Source: Sphingomonas jatrophae
GTDB taxonomy: Bacteria; Pseudomonadota; Alphaproteobacteria; Sphingomonadales; Sphingomonadaceae
Direction of reading: 5' to 3'
DNA length: 64,000 bases
Assembly: GCF_900113315.1 (NCBI RefSeq)
Contig: NZ_FOZG01000002.1
Location: forward strand, 806,001-870,000
The notes under the pieces are model-generated. The model saw only the letters and a program-made list of their open reading frames with translations. It made no database searches and was not told the DNA's origin. Position 1 is the first letter of the stretch. The number at the start of each line of letters is the position of its first letter. Of this stretch, positions 36,890 through 44,466 are shown in pieces. A program made the translations under genes and the position numbers.

Positions 36890-37848
36890 GCCGCGATCCT
36901 CTCCACGTCCTTCGCGCCGAGCCCACGCGTCGTCTCGCGCGTGGCCAGCCACAGCTTCACCGTCAGTCCACCATCCAGCCGGTCGATCGCGCCGGCCTTG
37001 AGCCCGCCCGCCTCGAACCATGCCGTCATCTGTTCGTCGCGAAAGCCGAGCCGGGCATGCGCATCACGCGTGCGCAGCTCCTCCCGGTCGTGCGCGGCGA
37101 GATCGACCACCAGCAGCCGCCCGCCGTCGCCGAGCAGCCGCGCCGCTTCCGCCACCGCCGCCGCGGGCTGCTGCGCATAATGCAGCACCTGGTGCAGCAC
37201 GACCGTGTCGGCGGAGCCGTCTGGCAGCGGCAACGCATGCATGTCGCCCTGCCGCAGCTCCGCGCGGGTGAGGCCCGCGGCGCCGAGCTTCGCGCGGGCG
37301 AGGCGCAGCATCTCCGGACTGCGATCGAGGCCGAGCGCACTCGTCGCGTCGCGGCCGAACAGTTCGAGGATGCGGCCGGTGCCGGTGCCGATATCGACCA
37401 GGCGGCCAATGCCGCGCCCGGCGAGGATGCGCGCCATCGCCGCCTCCACTTCGCTCTCGCCCACCTGGAGCGATGCAAGCGCGTCGAAATCATCGGCATG
37501 CGCGGCGAACCATGCCTCCGCCGCGGCACTGCGATCGGCTCGCACGGCGGCGAGGCGGGCGCGATCGGCCGCGGACCATTCGTCCCCGCCCAGCGCCGCG
37601 ATGGCCGCCATGGCAGGCGCGAACAGCGCCGGCGCACCCGGCGCAAGGAACACCCAGCTGCCTTCCTTGCGCCGCTCGGCCAGGCCGGCGGCCGTCAGGA
37701 TCTTGACGTGGCGCGACACGCGCGGCTGGCTCTGCCCCAGCACCTGCGCGAGTTCGCCGACGGACAGCTCCATGGCCGCGATCAGCGCGACGATGCGCAG
37801 TCGCGTGGGGTCTGCCAGGGCGCGAAAGATGTCGAGAGCGGGCTGCAT
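36886..37848 (-). CDS. ArsR-type regulator fused to SAM-dependent methyltransferase domain (SahR-like)
   Basis: A 320-residue two-domain protein. Residues 1-85 form an ArsR winged helix (ALADPTRLRIVALI, recognition region QSQPRVSRHVKIL). Residues 150-300 form a class-I methyltransferase fold with motif I VDIGTGTGRILELFG, LGLDRSPEMLRLAR and DMHALPLPDGSADTVV. This architecture matches SahR, a repressor of the SAM cycle that senses S-adenosylhomocysteine. It leads the metF-metH1-metH2 operon, and a perfect palindrome sits 14 bp before its start codon, consistent with autoregulation. Whether the methyltransferase domain is catalytic is not known. Confidence 0.9.
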   Translation of the reverse strand: MQPALDIFRALADPTRLRIVALIAAMELSVGELAQVLGQSQPRVSRHVKILTAAGLAERRKEGSWVFLAPGAPALFAPAMAAIAALGGDEWSAADRARLAAVRADRSAAAEAWFAAHADDFDALASLQVGESEVEAAMARILAGRGIGRLVDIGTGTGRILELFGRDATSALGLDRSPEMLRLARAKLGAAGLTRAELRQGDMHALPLPDGSADTVVLHQVLHYAQQPAAAVAEAARLLGDGGRLLVVDLAAHDREELRTRDAHARLGFRDEQMTAWFEAGGLKAGAIDRLDGGLTVKLWLATRETTRGLGAKDVERIAA

Positions 37849-37861
37849 GTCAGTTCAAGAC

Positions 37862-37877
37862 ATAAAGATATCTTTAT
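37862..37877. promoter_or_regulatory. perfect 16-bp palindrome, candidate SahR-type operator
   Basis: ATAAAGATATCTTTAT is a perfect inverted repeat, extended by GA / TC at the next-but-one flanks (37859-37880). Being AT-rich in high-GC DNA it stands out. It lies 14 bp before the ATG of the ArsR-methyltransferase gene and 86 bp before the divergent mlaA start, so it could regulate the methionine operon and possibly mlaA. Confidence 0.75.
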
Positions 37878-37962
37878 ATCCCTGCAAGCGACTTGTGCGC
37901 TGCAATGCGCCATGGCAAGCGGACAGGCTTGCGAGCGGGGGCTCGACACACAGGACAACTCA

Positions 37963-39078
37963 ATGCGTCTATTCGCCCATGTCGCGGTGATCGCTCTTGC
38001 CAGCGCCGCGGTCCCCGCGGCCGCATGGCAGTTGCCGGCGGCGAGCGCCAGCCCGTCCACGCCGCCCCCGGCTGCAGCCGATGGCGGCGCCGCATCGCAG
38101 GCGGCAGGCGCCGACCTGACGCCGCCGGAAGCGCCGATCGACGCCGCCACGGCAGACGCCGCCGCAGCCAGCCTGACGGGCGGGGAGGCGCCGCTGGCCG
38201 ATGCGCCGCGCGATCCGCTGGAAGGCTTCAACCGCGCGGTGTGGGGCTTCAACCAGACGGCAGACCGCTTCGTCGTCAAGCCGGTGACGGTGGTCTATCG
38301 CTTCGTCACGCCGCGGCCGGTGCGGCGCGGCGTTTCGCGCATCTTCGCCAACCTGAACGAGCCATGGTCGTTCATCAACAACCTGCTGCAGGGCAAGCCC
38401 GGCCGCGCGGTGCAGAATCTCGGCCGCTTCGTCGTCAACACGACGGTGGGGGTCGCCGGCCTCGGCGATCCGGCCAGCGACCTCGGCATCCGCCCGGCGC
38501 CGGAGGATTTCGGCCAGACGCTGGCCAGGTGGGGCATCAAGAGCAGCACCTATATCGTGCTGCCGCTGCTCGGGCCCTCCACCATCCGCGACGGCATCGG
38601 CTCGGGCGTCGCCATGGTCGCCGACCCGTATAACATCTGCCTGCAACAGTGCACCAACCTGAACCAGATCGAGCGGCTGGGCTTCACCGCGGCGGAGCTG
38701 GTGTCGATCCGTTCCGACCTGATCGAGAGCGGGGCAGACACCTTCCTCCAGACCAGCCTCGATCCCTATGCGGCGGCGCGCTCGGCCTATCTGCAGGGCC
38801 GCGCCACCGCGATCGCCGATGCCGAAGACGATGCGGGCACGGCGGGAGAGACGCCGGCCAGCCTCGACCCGACCAGTGCCGACGCGCCGCCGCCCGAGAC
38901 GGGCAGCGATGCCGCGACGACGCCGGCCGGGGATGCTGTCGTGACGACGCCCGCCACCGAGCCGGTCACGCCGCCCGCCGACCCCGCGCCCGCGGACACC
39001 GCGACCACGCCGCCGGATACGGCTGCAACCCCGTCGCCGACGCTGGCGTTCAACCTCGCCACCCTCCTGGAAGGATGA
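37963..39078 (+). CDS. mlaA: MlaA/VacJ-family phospholipid-trafficking protein
   Basis: A 371-residue exported protein of the Mla pathway, which returns mislocalised phospholipids from the outer leaflet of the outer membrane. The VacJ core starts at DPLEGFNRAVWGFNQTADRF and includes NLNEPWSFINNLLQGKPGRA and EDFGQTLARWGI. Two oddities are seen: the signal peptide is not followed by a lipobox Cys, although enterobacterial MlaA is a lipoprotein, and the core is flanked by long Ala/Pro/Thr-rich segments (residues 25-85 and 290-360). The start at 37963 begins the signal peptide after AGGA. The lipoprotein gene overlaps its end. Confidence 0.92.
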   Translation: MRLFAHVAVIALASAAVPAAAWQLPAASASPSTPPPAAADGGAASQAAGADLTPPEAPIDAATADAAAASLTGGEAPLADAPRDPLEGFNRAVWGFNQTADRFVVKPVTVVYRFVTPRPVRRGVSRIFANLNEPWSFINNLLQGKPGRAVQNLGRFVVNTTVGVAGLGDPASDLGIRPAPEDFGQTLARWGIKSSTYIVLPLLGPSTIRDGIGSGVAMVADPYNICLQQCTNLNQIERLGFTAAELVSIRSDLIESGADTFLQTSLDPYAAARSAYLQGRATAIADAEDDAGTAGETPASLDPTSADAPPPETGSDAATTPAGDAVVTTPATEPVTPPADPAPADTATTPPDTAATPSPTLAFNLATLLEG

Positions 39079-39080
39079 CC

Positions 39081-39359
39081 ATGAAGATCGCACTCCCCCT
39101 GATCCTCGCCGGCGCGCTCGCGCTCGGCGCGTGCAGCGACAAGGCCCAGAACGAGACGAGCGAGGCCGCCTCCGCGGTTGCCGCCGACGTCAATGCGACG
39201 GCCGCCGAGGCGGTGGACGACACCAGCGCCGCGCTGGATGCCGCCGGCAACGTGGCGAGCAACGCCGCCGAGGCGACGGGCTCCGCGCTGGACAATGCCG
39301 GCGACGCGATCGGCAACGCCGCGGACCGCGCGGGCGACGAGATCCGCAACGAGATGTAA
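39081..39359 (+). CDS. small alanine-rich lipoprotein
   Basis: A 92-residue lipoprotein with lipobox LGAC (Cys18). The mature part is Ala/Asn/Asp-rich and built of loosely repeated heptads such as AGNVASNAAEATGSALDNAGDAIGNAADRAGDE, suggesting an amphipathic helix of LEA- or entericidin-like character. AAGGA is placed 5 nt before the ATG at 39081, which is preferred to an ATG two codons earlier that overlaps the mlaA stop. Function unknown; linkage to mlaA suggests an envelope role. Confidence 0.75.
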   Translation: MKIALPLILAGALALGACSDKAQNETSEAASAVAADVNATAAEAVDDTSAALDAAGNVASNAAEATGSALDNAGDAIGNAADRAGDEIRNEM

Positions 39360-39399
39360 GTCGAGGGGGAGCGGTGACGAGCCGCTCCCTCCCTTTCTT

Positions 39400-39494
39400 C
39401 GTCATGCTGAACTCGTTTCAGCATCCACCGCGCGGCACATCCGGACGCTGCTGGTCTGGCCGCCCGGTAGACTCCGGAACAAGTCGGGGTGACG
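39400..39494. repeat. inverted pair of REP-like palindromes between convergent genes
   Basis: Units at 39400-39426 (CGTCATGCTGAAC then GTTTCAGCATCC) and 39468-39494 (ending GGGGTGACG, more diverged) lie between the small lipoprotein gene and the convergent peroxiredoxin gene, where they may serve as a bidirectional transcription end. Confidence 0.7.
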
Positions 39495-39503
39495 ACGGGG
39501 TAA

Positions 39504-40043
39504 TTACCCCCGCGGGTTCGCCGCCATCCACTCCAGCACCTTGTCCGGGCTCGATTCGCCATAAGGGTCGTCGTCAGCGCCCTCGTCGTTGATGCCGGGC
39601 TCCTCGAACCAGCCGGTGATGCGGCCATCGTCGACCACCATCGCATAGCGCCAGCTGCGATCGCCGAAGCCGAGATGGTTCTTGTTGATCAGCATGCCCA
39701 TCCGCCGGGTGAAATCACCCGATCCGTCGGGCAGCAGCTTCACCCGCTCGACGCCGAGATGCTTGCCCCACTGGTACATGACGAAGGCGTCATTGACCGA
39801 GATGCAATAAACCTCGTCCGCGCCCGCGGCCTTCAGGTCGGCATAGCTGCGCTCGAACGCCGGGCATTGCTCGGTCGAACAGGTCGGCGTGAAGGCGCCG
39901 GGCAGCGAGAAGACGACGACGCGCTTGCCCTTGAACAGCTCGGGCGTGTGGACGTCCTGCCAACGGAAGGGATTGGGGCCATCCACGCTCTCGTCGCGGA
40001 CGCGGGTTTTCAGGATGACGTTGGGGATTTCGCGGCCGAGCAT
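39504..40043 (-). CDS. Prx5-type peroxiredoxin
   Basis: A 179-residue peroxiredoxin of the Prx5/AhpE-like atypical group. The peroxidatic Cys55 lies in PGAFTPTCSTEQCP, with Cys60 nearby, and the family landmark WGKHLGV and MGMLINKNHLGFGDRSWRY follow. It reduces hydroperoxides in the cytosol with glutaredoxin or thioredoxin as donor. It is encoded 46 bp downstream of mlaF on the same strand, which may put it in the alr-mlaE-mlaF transcript. Confidence 0.93.
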   Translation of the reverse strand: MLGREIPNVILKTRVRDESVDGPNPFRWQDVHTPELFKGKRVVVFSLPGAFTPTCSTEQCPAFERSYADLKAAGADEVYCISVNDAFVMYQWGKHLGVERVKLLPDGSGDFTRRMGMLINKNHLGFGDRSWRYAMVVDDGRITGWFEEPGINDEGADDDPYGESSPDKVLEWMAANPRG

Positions 40044-40089
40044 CGCGACACTCCGTTCGGGTTGAAGGCGGAGCGGAAGAACGTGCGCC

Positions 40090-40845
40090 TTACTTGATCG
40101 GTCCCTCGGCGCGGCCGAGCACGAACTGATCGACGTAAGGATTGCCCGAATCGTACAGCCGGTCGCGCGGGCCCCGCCAGATGATGCGGCCTTGGTAGAG
40201 CATCGCCACGCGGTGCGCGATCTTGCGGGCGGACGCCATGTCGTGCGTGATCGTCAGCGCGGTGACGCCGAGATCGTCGACCAGGCTGACGATGAGGTCG
40301 TTGATCACGTCGGCGCGGATCGGATCGAGGCCGGTGGTCGGCTCGTCGAAGAAGATGATCTCGGGCCTGGGCGCGATGGCGCGGGCGAGCGCGACGCGCT
40401 TCTGCATGCCGCCCGACAGCTCGGACGGGCGCAGGTTGAGGATGCGGCCGTCGAGACCGACGCGCTCCAGATTCTCCTCGGCGATCATCCGCATGCGCGC
40501 CGGCTCGCGCATCCGCCCCTGCGTGATGCCGAACGTGACGTTGCGCCAGACGGGCAGCGAATCGAACAAAGCCGAGCCCTGGAACAGCATGCCGAATTTG
40601 GTGCGCAGCTTCTCCAGCTGCGCCGGCCGCATCGCGGTGACATCCTCGCCATCGACGAGGATACGGCCCGCATCGGGACGGATCAGGCCGAGGATGCACT
40701 TCAGCGTGACCGACTTGCCGCTGCCCGACTGGCCAATGATGGCGAGCGATTCGCCCGGCTCGATCGCGAGGTTGACGCCGTCGAGCACCGCGCGGCCGGC
40801 GAAGCTTTTGCGCACGTCCTCCAGCAGGATCTTCTCGCCCGCCAT
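40090..40845 (-). CDS. mlaF: Mla-type ABC transporter ATP-binding protein
   Basis: A 251-residue ABC ATPase. Walker A GQSGSGKSVT (in the N-terminal 50 residues), signature LSGGMQKRVALARA, Walker B IIFFDEPTTGLDP and the switch THDMASARKIAHR are intact. With the MlaE-like permease it powers phospholipid transport between membranes. Its ATG shares one base with the permease stop (TGATG). MlaD (MCE protein) and MlaC, the usual partners, are not adjacent. Confidence 0.94.
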   Translation of the reverse strand: MAGEKILLEDVRKSFAGRAVLDGVNLAIEPGESLAIIGQSGSGKSVTLKCILGLIRPDAGRILVDGEDVTAMRPAQLEKLRTKFGMLFQGSALFDSLPVWRNVTFGITQGRMREPARMRMIAEENLERVGLDGRILNLRPSELSGGMQKRVALARAIAPRPEIIFFDEPTTGLDPIRADVINDLIVSLVDDLGVTALTITHDMASARKIAHRVAMLYQGRIIWRGPRDRLYDSGNPYVDQFVLGRAEGPIK

Positions 40846-41645
40846 CAGCCGAACGCCGCGATGGTGATGAGCAGGTTGGACAGGATGATCAGCACGAAGG
40901 CGGAGACGACCGCATTGGTGGTCGACCGGCCGACGCCCGCGGCACCGCCTGCCGTGCGATAACCGTGATAGCAGCCCATCAGCGCCATGAAGAAGCCGAA
41001 CACCGCCGCCTTCACCAGCGCCATCTGGAAATCGTCCGCACGCAACACGCGGCGCGTGACCGCGAGATAGTTGGACGCGTTGAAGCCGAGCTTGTGCACC
41101 GCCAGCAGATAGCCGCCGAAGATGCCGATGGCGTTGGCGACGAGCACCAGCAGCGGCAGCGCGATCACGCCCGCGAACAGCCGCGGCGACAGCAGGTAGC
41201 GGAACGGATCGGTGCGCAGAGTGGTCATCGCGTCGAGCTGCTCGGTCACGCGCATCGTGCCGATCTCGGCGGCCATGGCGGAGGAGACGCGCCCCGCGAC
41301 CATCAGGCCGACGAGGACGGGCCCGAGCTCGCGCACCATGCCGATCACGACGACCGCGGGCACGGTCGACTGGGCGGAGAAGCGCGATCCGGCGGTGAAG
41401 ATCTGCTGCGCCAGCGCCGCGCCGGTGAAGATGGCGGTGAGGCCGACGACGGGCAGCGACAGCCAGCCGATATGGCCGAGCTGTTCGAGCAGGCGGCCGG
41501 GATAATAAGGCGGGGTGAGCGCACGGCCGATGGTCAGCGCAGCGAAACGGGTGACGCGGCCGATTTCGGCCAGCATCGCCACGATCAGCCCGCCGATTGC
41601 GGCAAAGGCAGCGATCACCGCTCTCGGAACAGACCCGGACATCAT
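40845..41645 (-). CDS. mlaE: MlaE-family phospholipid ABC permease
   Basis: A 266-residue polytopic inner-membrane protein of the MlaE/YrbE family. Landmarks are QQIFTAGSRFSAQSTVPAVVVIGMVRELGPVLVGLMVAGRVSSAMAAEIGTMRVTEQLDAMTTL, the core helix region typical of the family, and the C-terminal TNAVVSAFVLIILSNLLIT. The start at 41645 overlaps the alr stop (ATGA); GTG at 41651 and ATG at 41642 are alternatives that change the N-terminus by only two or one residues. Operon order is alr, mlaE, mlaF. Confidence 0.93.
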   Translation of the reverse strand: MMSGSVPRAVIAAFAAIGGLIVAMLAEIGRVTRFAALTIGRALTPPYYPGRLLEQLGHIGWLSLPVVGLTAIFTGAALAQQIFTAGSRFSAQSTVPAVVVIGMVRELGPVLVGLMVAGRVSSAMAAEIGTMRVTEQLDAMTTLRTDPFRYLLSPRLFAGVIALPLLVLVANAIGIFGGYLLAVHKLGFNASNYLAVTRRVLRADDFQMALVKAAVFGFFMALMGCYHGYRTAGGAAGVGRSTTNAVVSAFVLIILSNLLITIAAFG

Positions 41646-42664
41646 TCCCACACCCGGCTGTAGCGGCGGCCGAGGCTGGTCAGCAACTCATATTGCGACA
41701 TGCCCGTCGCCGCGGCGGCAGACGGCAGCGCGAGATCGAGCGTCAGCCAGTCGCCCTCGGCCACGTCCGTGCCGGTCACGTCGACCGCGACGAGATCCAT
41801 CGACACGCGCCCGACCAGCGGACAGGCGGCCTCTCCCGCCCGCGCGACACCGTGCCCGGCGAAGGCGCGGAAATAGCCGTCGGCATAGCCGATGTTGAGG
41901 ATGGCGACGGCCATGTCGACGGGCGCGGTGAAGGTCGCGCCATAGCCGACCGTCTCGCCGGCCGGCACGCGGCGGCGCTGCAGCACCTCCGCCTGCGGGC
42001 GGACGACCTGCGCGAAGGCGGCGCCCGGCGCGGGCGCGCCGCCATAGAGGGCCAGGCCGGGCCGCACGAGATCGAGCGCATGGCCGAGCAGCGCACCCGC
42101 CGAATTGGCGATGCTGCGCCGCCGGGCGGGCACGCGTGCGGCGACCGCGTCGAAGGCGGCGCGCTGGCGGGCGGTGAGCGGATGATCCGGCTCGTCCGCG
42201 CAGGCGAAATGGCTCATCAGCGTGTCGATGGGCACGCCATCGAGCAGGCCCGACGTCGCCTCCTCCGGCGTGAGGCCGAGGCGGTTCATGCCGGTATCGA
42301 CCATCACGTCGCAGGGCCGCCCCGTCTGGCGCCAACGGGCGACCTGTTCCGGCGAATTGAGCACCGGGCGTGCGGGCGAGGCACGTGCTGCGGCCATGTC
42401 CGCCCCGCGGACGCCGTGCAGAACGGAAAGCGCAGCACCTTCCGGCAGCGCGCCCAGGCTCTCCACCTCGGCCCAGGTCGCGACGAAGAAGTCACGGCAC
42501 CCCGCGGCAGCGAGGCGCGCGCTCACCTCGCGCGCGCCGAGGCCATAGCCATCGGCCTTCACGGCCGCGCCGCACGCAGCTTGCGGGCCAAGCGCCGCGA
42601 CGGCGCGCCAGTTGGCGACCAGCGCGGCGCCGTCGAGTGCGAGGCGGAGGGCGGGCGGCGTCAT
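41642..42664 (-). CDS. alr: alanine racemase
   Basis: A 340-residue PLP enzyme making D-alanine for peptidoglycan. The PLP Lys36 is in AAVKADGYGLGA, and the opposing catalytic Tyr is in VGYGATFTAP in the C-terminal domain. DTGMNRLGL and SNSAGALL-like ANSAGALL segments also match. It is slightly shorter than E. coli Alr. It is placed first in a minus-strand operon with mlaE and mlaF and overlaps mlaE, linking two envelope functions. Confidence 0.94.
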   Translation of the reverse strand: MTPPALRLALDGAALVANWRAVAALGPQAACGAAVKADGYGLGAREVSARLAAAGCRDFFVATWAEVESLGALPEGAALSVLHGVRGADMAAARASPARPVLNSPEQVARWRQTGRPCDVMVDTGMNRLGLTPEEATSGLLDGVPIDTLMSHFACADEPDHPLTARQRAAFDAVAARVPARRRSIANSAGALLGHALDLVRPGLALYGGAPAPGAAFAQVVRPQAEVLQRRRVPAGETVGYGATFTAPVDMAVAILNIGYADGYFRAFAGHGVARAGEAACPLVGRVSMDLVAVDVTGTDVAEGDWLTLDLALPSAAAATGMSQYELLTSLGRRYSRVWE

Positions 42665-42744
42665 CCGCGCGGGCGATAGACAAGGCGCGGCGGCGCGTCA
42701 CCCCCGCTTCCGCGAGGCCGTGCGTGCGGCTAGCCTGCCATGCC

Positions 42745-43422
42745 ATGGACCATCCGCTCGACCGGCCGATCTGGCACGCCCTCGCGACGCACCAGGCGCA
42801 CCTCGCGATCGGAGGGGAGGCGGCACGCCGCTACCATCCTGATTACGCCATGTTCGCGGCTGCCGCAGATCGCGGCGCGGCGGCGACGGCAGCGCTTGCC
42901 GCGCTGATCGCGCCCGGCGATGCGGTGATCCTGATCGAGCGGGAGATGCCCGCGCTGCCCCCCGGCCTCGCCGCAACGACGCGGGCCGGGGTGCAGATGG
43001 TGGCGGAGCCTGTCACCGCACCTGATGGCGACGACATCGTGCCGCTCGGCGACGCGGATGCGGCGGAGATGCTGGCCCTCGCCACGCTGACCGCACCCGG
43101 CCCCTTTTTTGCGCGCACGCACCAGCTCGGCCGCTTCGTCGGCGTGCGGGATGCGGGCGGGCGGCTGCTGGCGATGGCCGGCGAGCGGCTGCATTTGCCC
43201 GGCTGGCGCGAAGTGAGCGGCGTCTGCACGCACCCGGACGCGCGCGGCCAAGGTCTGGCCGCGCGGCTGACCCTTGCCGTGGCGGCGCGGATCCTGCGCG
43301 ACCGCGAGACGCCGTTCCTCACCTCCTATGCGGACAATGCCAGGGCCATCGCGCTCTACGAGGCGCTCGGCTTTCGCCGGCGCTGCGACCTTGCCGTGGT
43401 GCGGCTGGAGCGGCCCGCCTGA
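42745..43422 (+). CDS. GNAT-family N-acetyltransferase
   Basis: A 225-residue protein with a C-terminal GNAT domain. The acetyl-CoA loop is CTHPDARGQGLAARLT, preceded by the strand WREVSGV and followed by FLTSYADNARAIALYEALGFRRR, the usual motif B. The N-terminal half, about 100 residues, is a less conserved extra domain. The substrate is unknown. The ATG at 42745 fits the GC-rich frame; it is divergent from alr by 80 bp and followed by a tRNA gene. Confidence 0.85.
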   Translation: MDHPLDRPIWHALATHQAHLAIGGEAARRYHPDYAMFAAAADRGAAATAALAALIAPGDAVILIEREMPALPPGLAATTRAGVQMVAEPVTAPDGDDIVPLGDADAAEMLALATLTAPGPFFARTHQLGRFVGVRDAGGRLLAMAGERLHLPGWREVSGVCTHPDARGQGLAARLTLAVAARILRDRETPFLTSYADNARAIALYEALGFRRRCDLAVVRLERPA

Positions 43423-43471
43423 CGCATCCGCTCTGGACGGCGGCGCGAGCGCATGGCATCGCGTGGGCCAC

Positions 43472-43556
43472 GCGGGCGTGGTGAAATTGGTAGACGCGCC
43501 GGACTCAAAATCCGGTTCCGCAAGGAGTGTCGGTTCGAGCCCGACCGCCCGCACCA
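43472..43556 (+). tRNA. tRNA-Leu, anticodon CAA
   Basis: An 85-nt tRNA with encoded CCA. Acceptor stem GCGGGCG pairs with CGCCCGC; the anticodon arm is CCGGA-CTCAAAA-TCCGG giving anticodon CAA; a long variable arm (TTCCGCAAGGAGT) marks a class II leucine tRNA; the T arm carries GGTTCGAGCC. Discriminator is A, as required for leucine. Confidence 0.97.
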
Positions 43557-43593
43557 TCGCCCCCTCCTCGACCGGAGGGGGCGTCGCTCACCC

Positions 43594-43998
43594 TCAGTAA
43601 GCGCCGGCGAGGTTGGTCTTCGGATCCGGCCCGAAGCGGTTCGGCCCGCGCGTCCCCTCAAGGCACATGAAGACGAGCACGACGAGCCCGCCGACATAAG
43701 GGATCAGGTTCAGCAGCACGAACCAGCCCGATTTGTCCTGATCGTGGAACCGCCGCACCTGCACCGCGATGCCCGGCACGATCACCGCGAGGCCGAACAG
43801 CAGCAGCAGCAGGAAGGCCGGCGCGGCGAGGATGCCGTTCGCCGTATCGGACGGCGTCAGGCTGCCCAGCACCATGCCAATGACGGTGATGACGAGGTAG
43901 ATGGCCAGGATCATCAGCGCGAAGAACCAATATTCCTTGCGCCGGGACCGGCCGTTGAAATCCGCGTAGCGCTTGAGCGGCAGTAGAGCCCATTCCAT
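43594..43998 (-). CDS. DUF805 membrane protein
   Basis: A 134-residue integral membrane protein of the DUF805 family. MEWALLPLKRYADFNGRSRRKEYWFF is the typical N-terminus, followed by membrane segments at about residues 25-50 and 60-80, the basic RRFHDQDKSGW motif and a final membrane segment. No function is known for the family. The start at 43998 matches the family N-terminus; a longer upstream frame is rejected. Confidence 0.88.
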   Translation of the reverse strand: MEWALLPLKRYADFNGRSRRKEYWFFALMILAIYLVITVIGMVLGSLTPSDTANGILAAPAFLLLLLFGLAVIVPGIAVQVRRFHDQDKSGWFVLLNLIPYVGGLVVLVFMCLEGTRGPNRFGPDPKTNLAGAY

Positions 43999-44154
43999 AT
44001 CGCAACCCCCTGTTCGGTTCGGGACGGAGGCGGGCAGCCTATGCTTCCCGCGATTCCTTGCAAGCGGGATCGCGCGAAGCCCAGGCGTGGGCCAGCGCAG
44101 CACGACGAGCCCCGCGGCGGCTGCGACGGAGGCGGTGCTGGGACAATCTGTCCT

Positions 44155-44463
44155 ATGGCGACGCATCCGCCCGGTGCCTATCTCGCCGCCATGATGGAGA
44201 CTGCCATGCGCAATCGCGATGCCACCGCCCAGTTCCGGCGCATGATGCTGACCATCGCACTGGCCGGCGTGCTGATGGTGGCGGGCGCGCTGTGGTATCT
44301 GTCGCTTTGGGGGCCGCTCAGGCTGCACATGGTGATCGCGACGATCGCCGGCGTGTTCCTCTCGGTCCTGCTTGGTTGCGGCCTGTTCGCGGCCGCCTTC
44401 TACAGCGACAAGAGCGGGCACGACGCGCGCGCCCGCGACGCTACGCGCAAGGGCCGGGACTGA
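44155..44463 (+). CDS. small two-helix membrane protein, unknown
   Basis: A protein of up to 102 residues with two predicted membrane helices (MMLTIALAGVLMVAGALWYLSL and MVIATIAGVFLSVLLGCGLF) and a charged C-terminus (SDKSGHDARARDATRKGRD). No family is named with confidence. The start is uncertain: ATG at 44155 gives the longest form, while ATG at 44206 has a better ribosome-binding site (GGAG, 6 nt) and would give 85 residues. Convergent with yifB, three bases apart. Confidence 0.65.
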   Translation: MATHPPGAYLAAMMETAMRNRDATAQFRRMMLTIALAGVLMVAGALWYLSLWGPLRLHMVIATIAGVFLSVLLGCGLFAAAFYSDKSGHDARARDATRKGRD

Positions 44464-44466
44464 GTC

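Noticed and set aside
37849-37962. A SAM or cobalamin riboswitch in front of the methionine operon
   Set aside because: The space before the start codon is too short and holds only the AT-rich palindrome; no riboswitch core motif is visible.
44101-44463. A 146-codon frame overlapping the small two-helix membrane protein
   Set aside because: It encodes an Arg-rich shadow, whereas the other frame gives two clean membrane helices.
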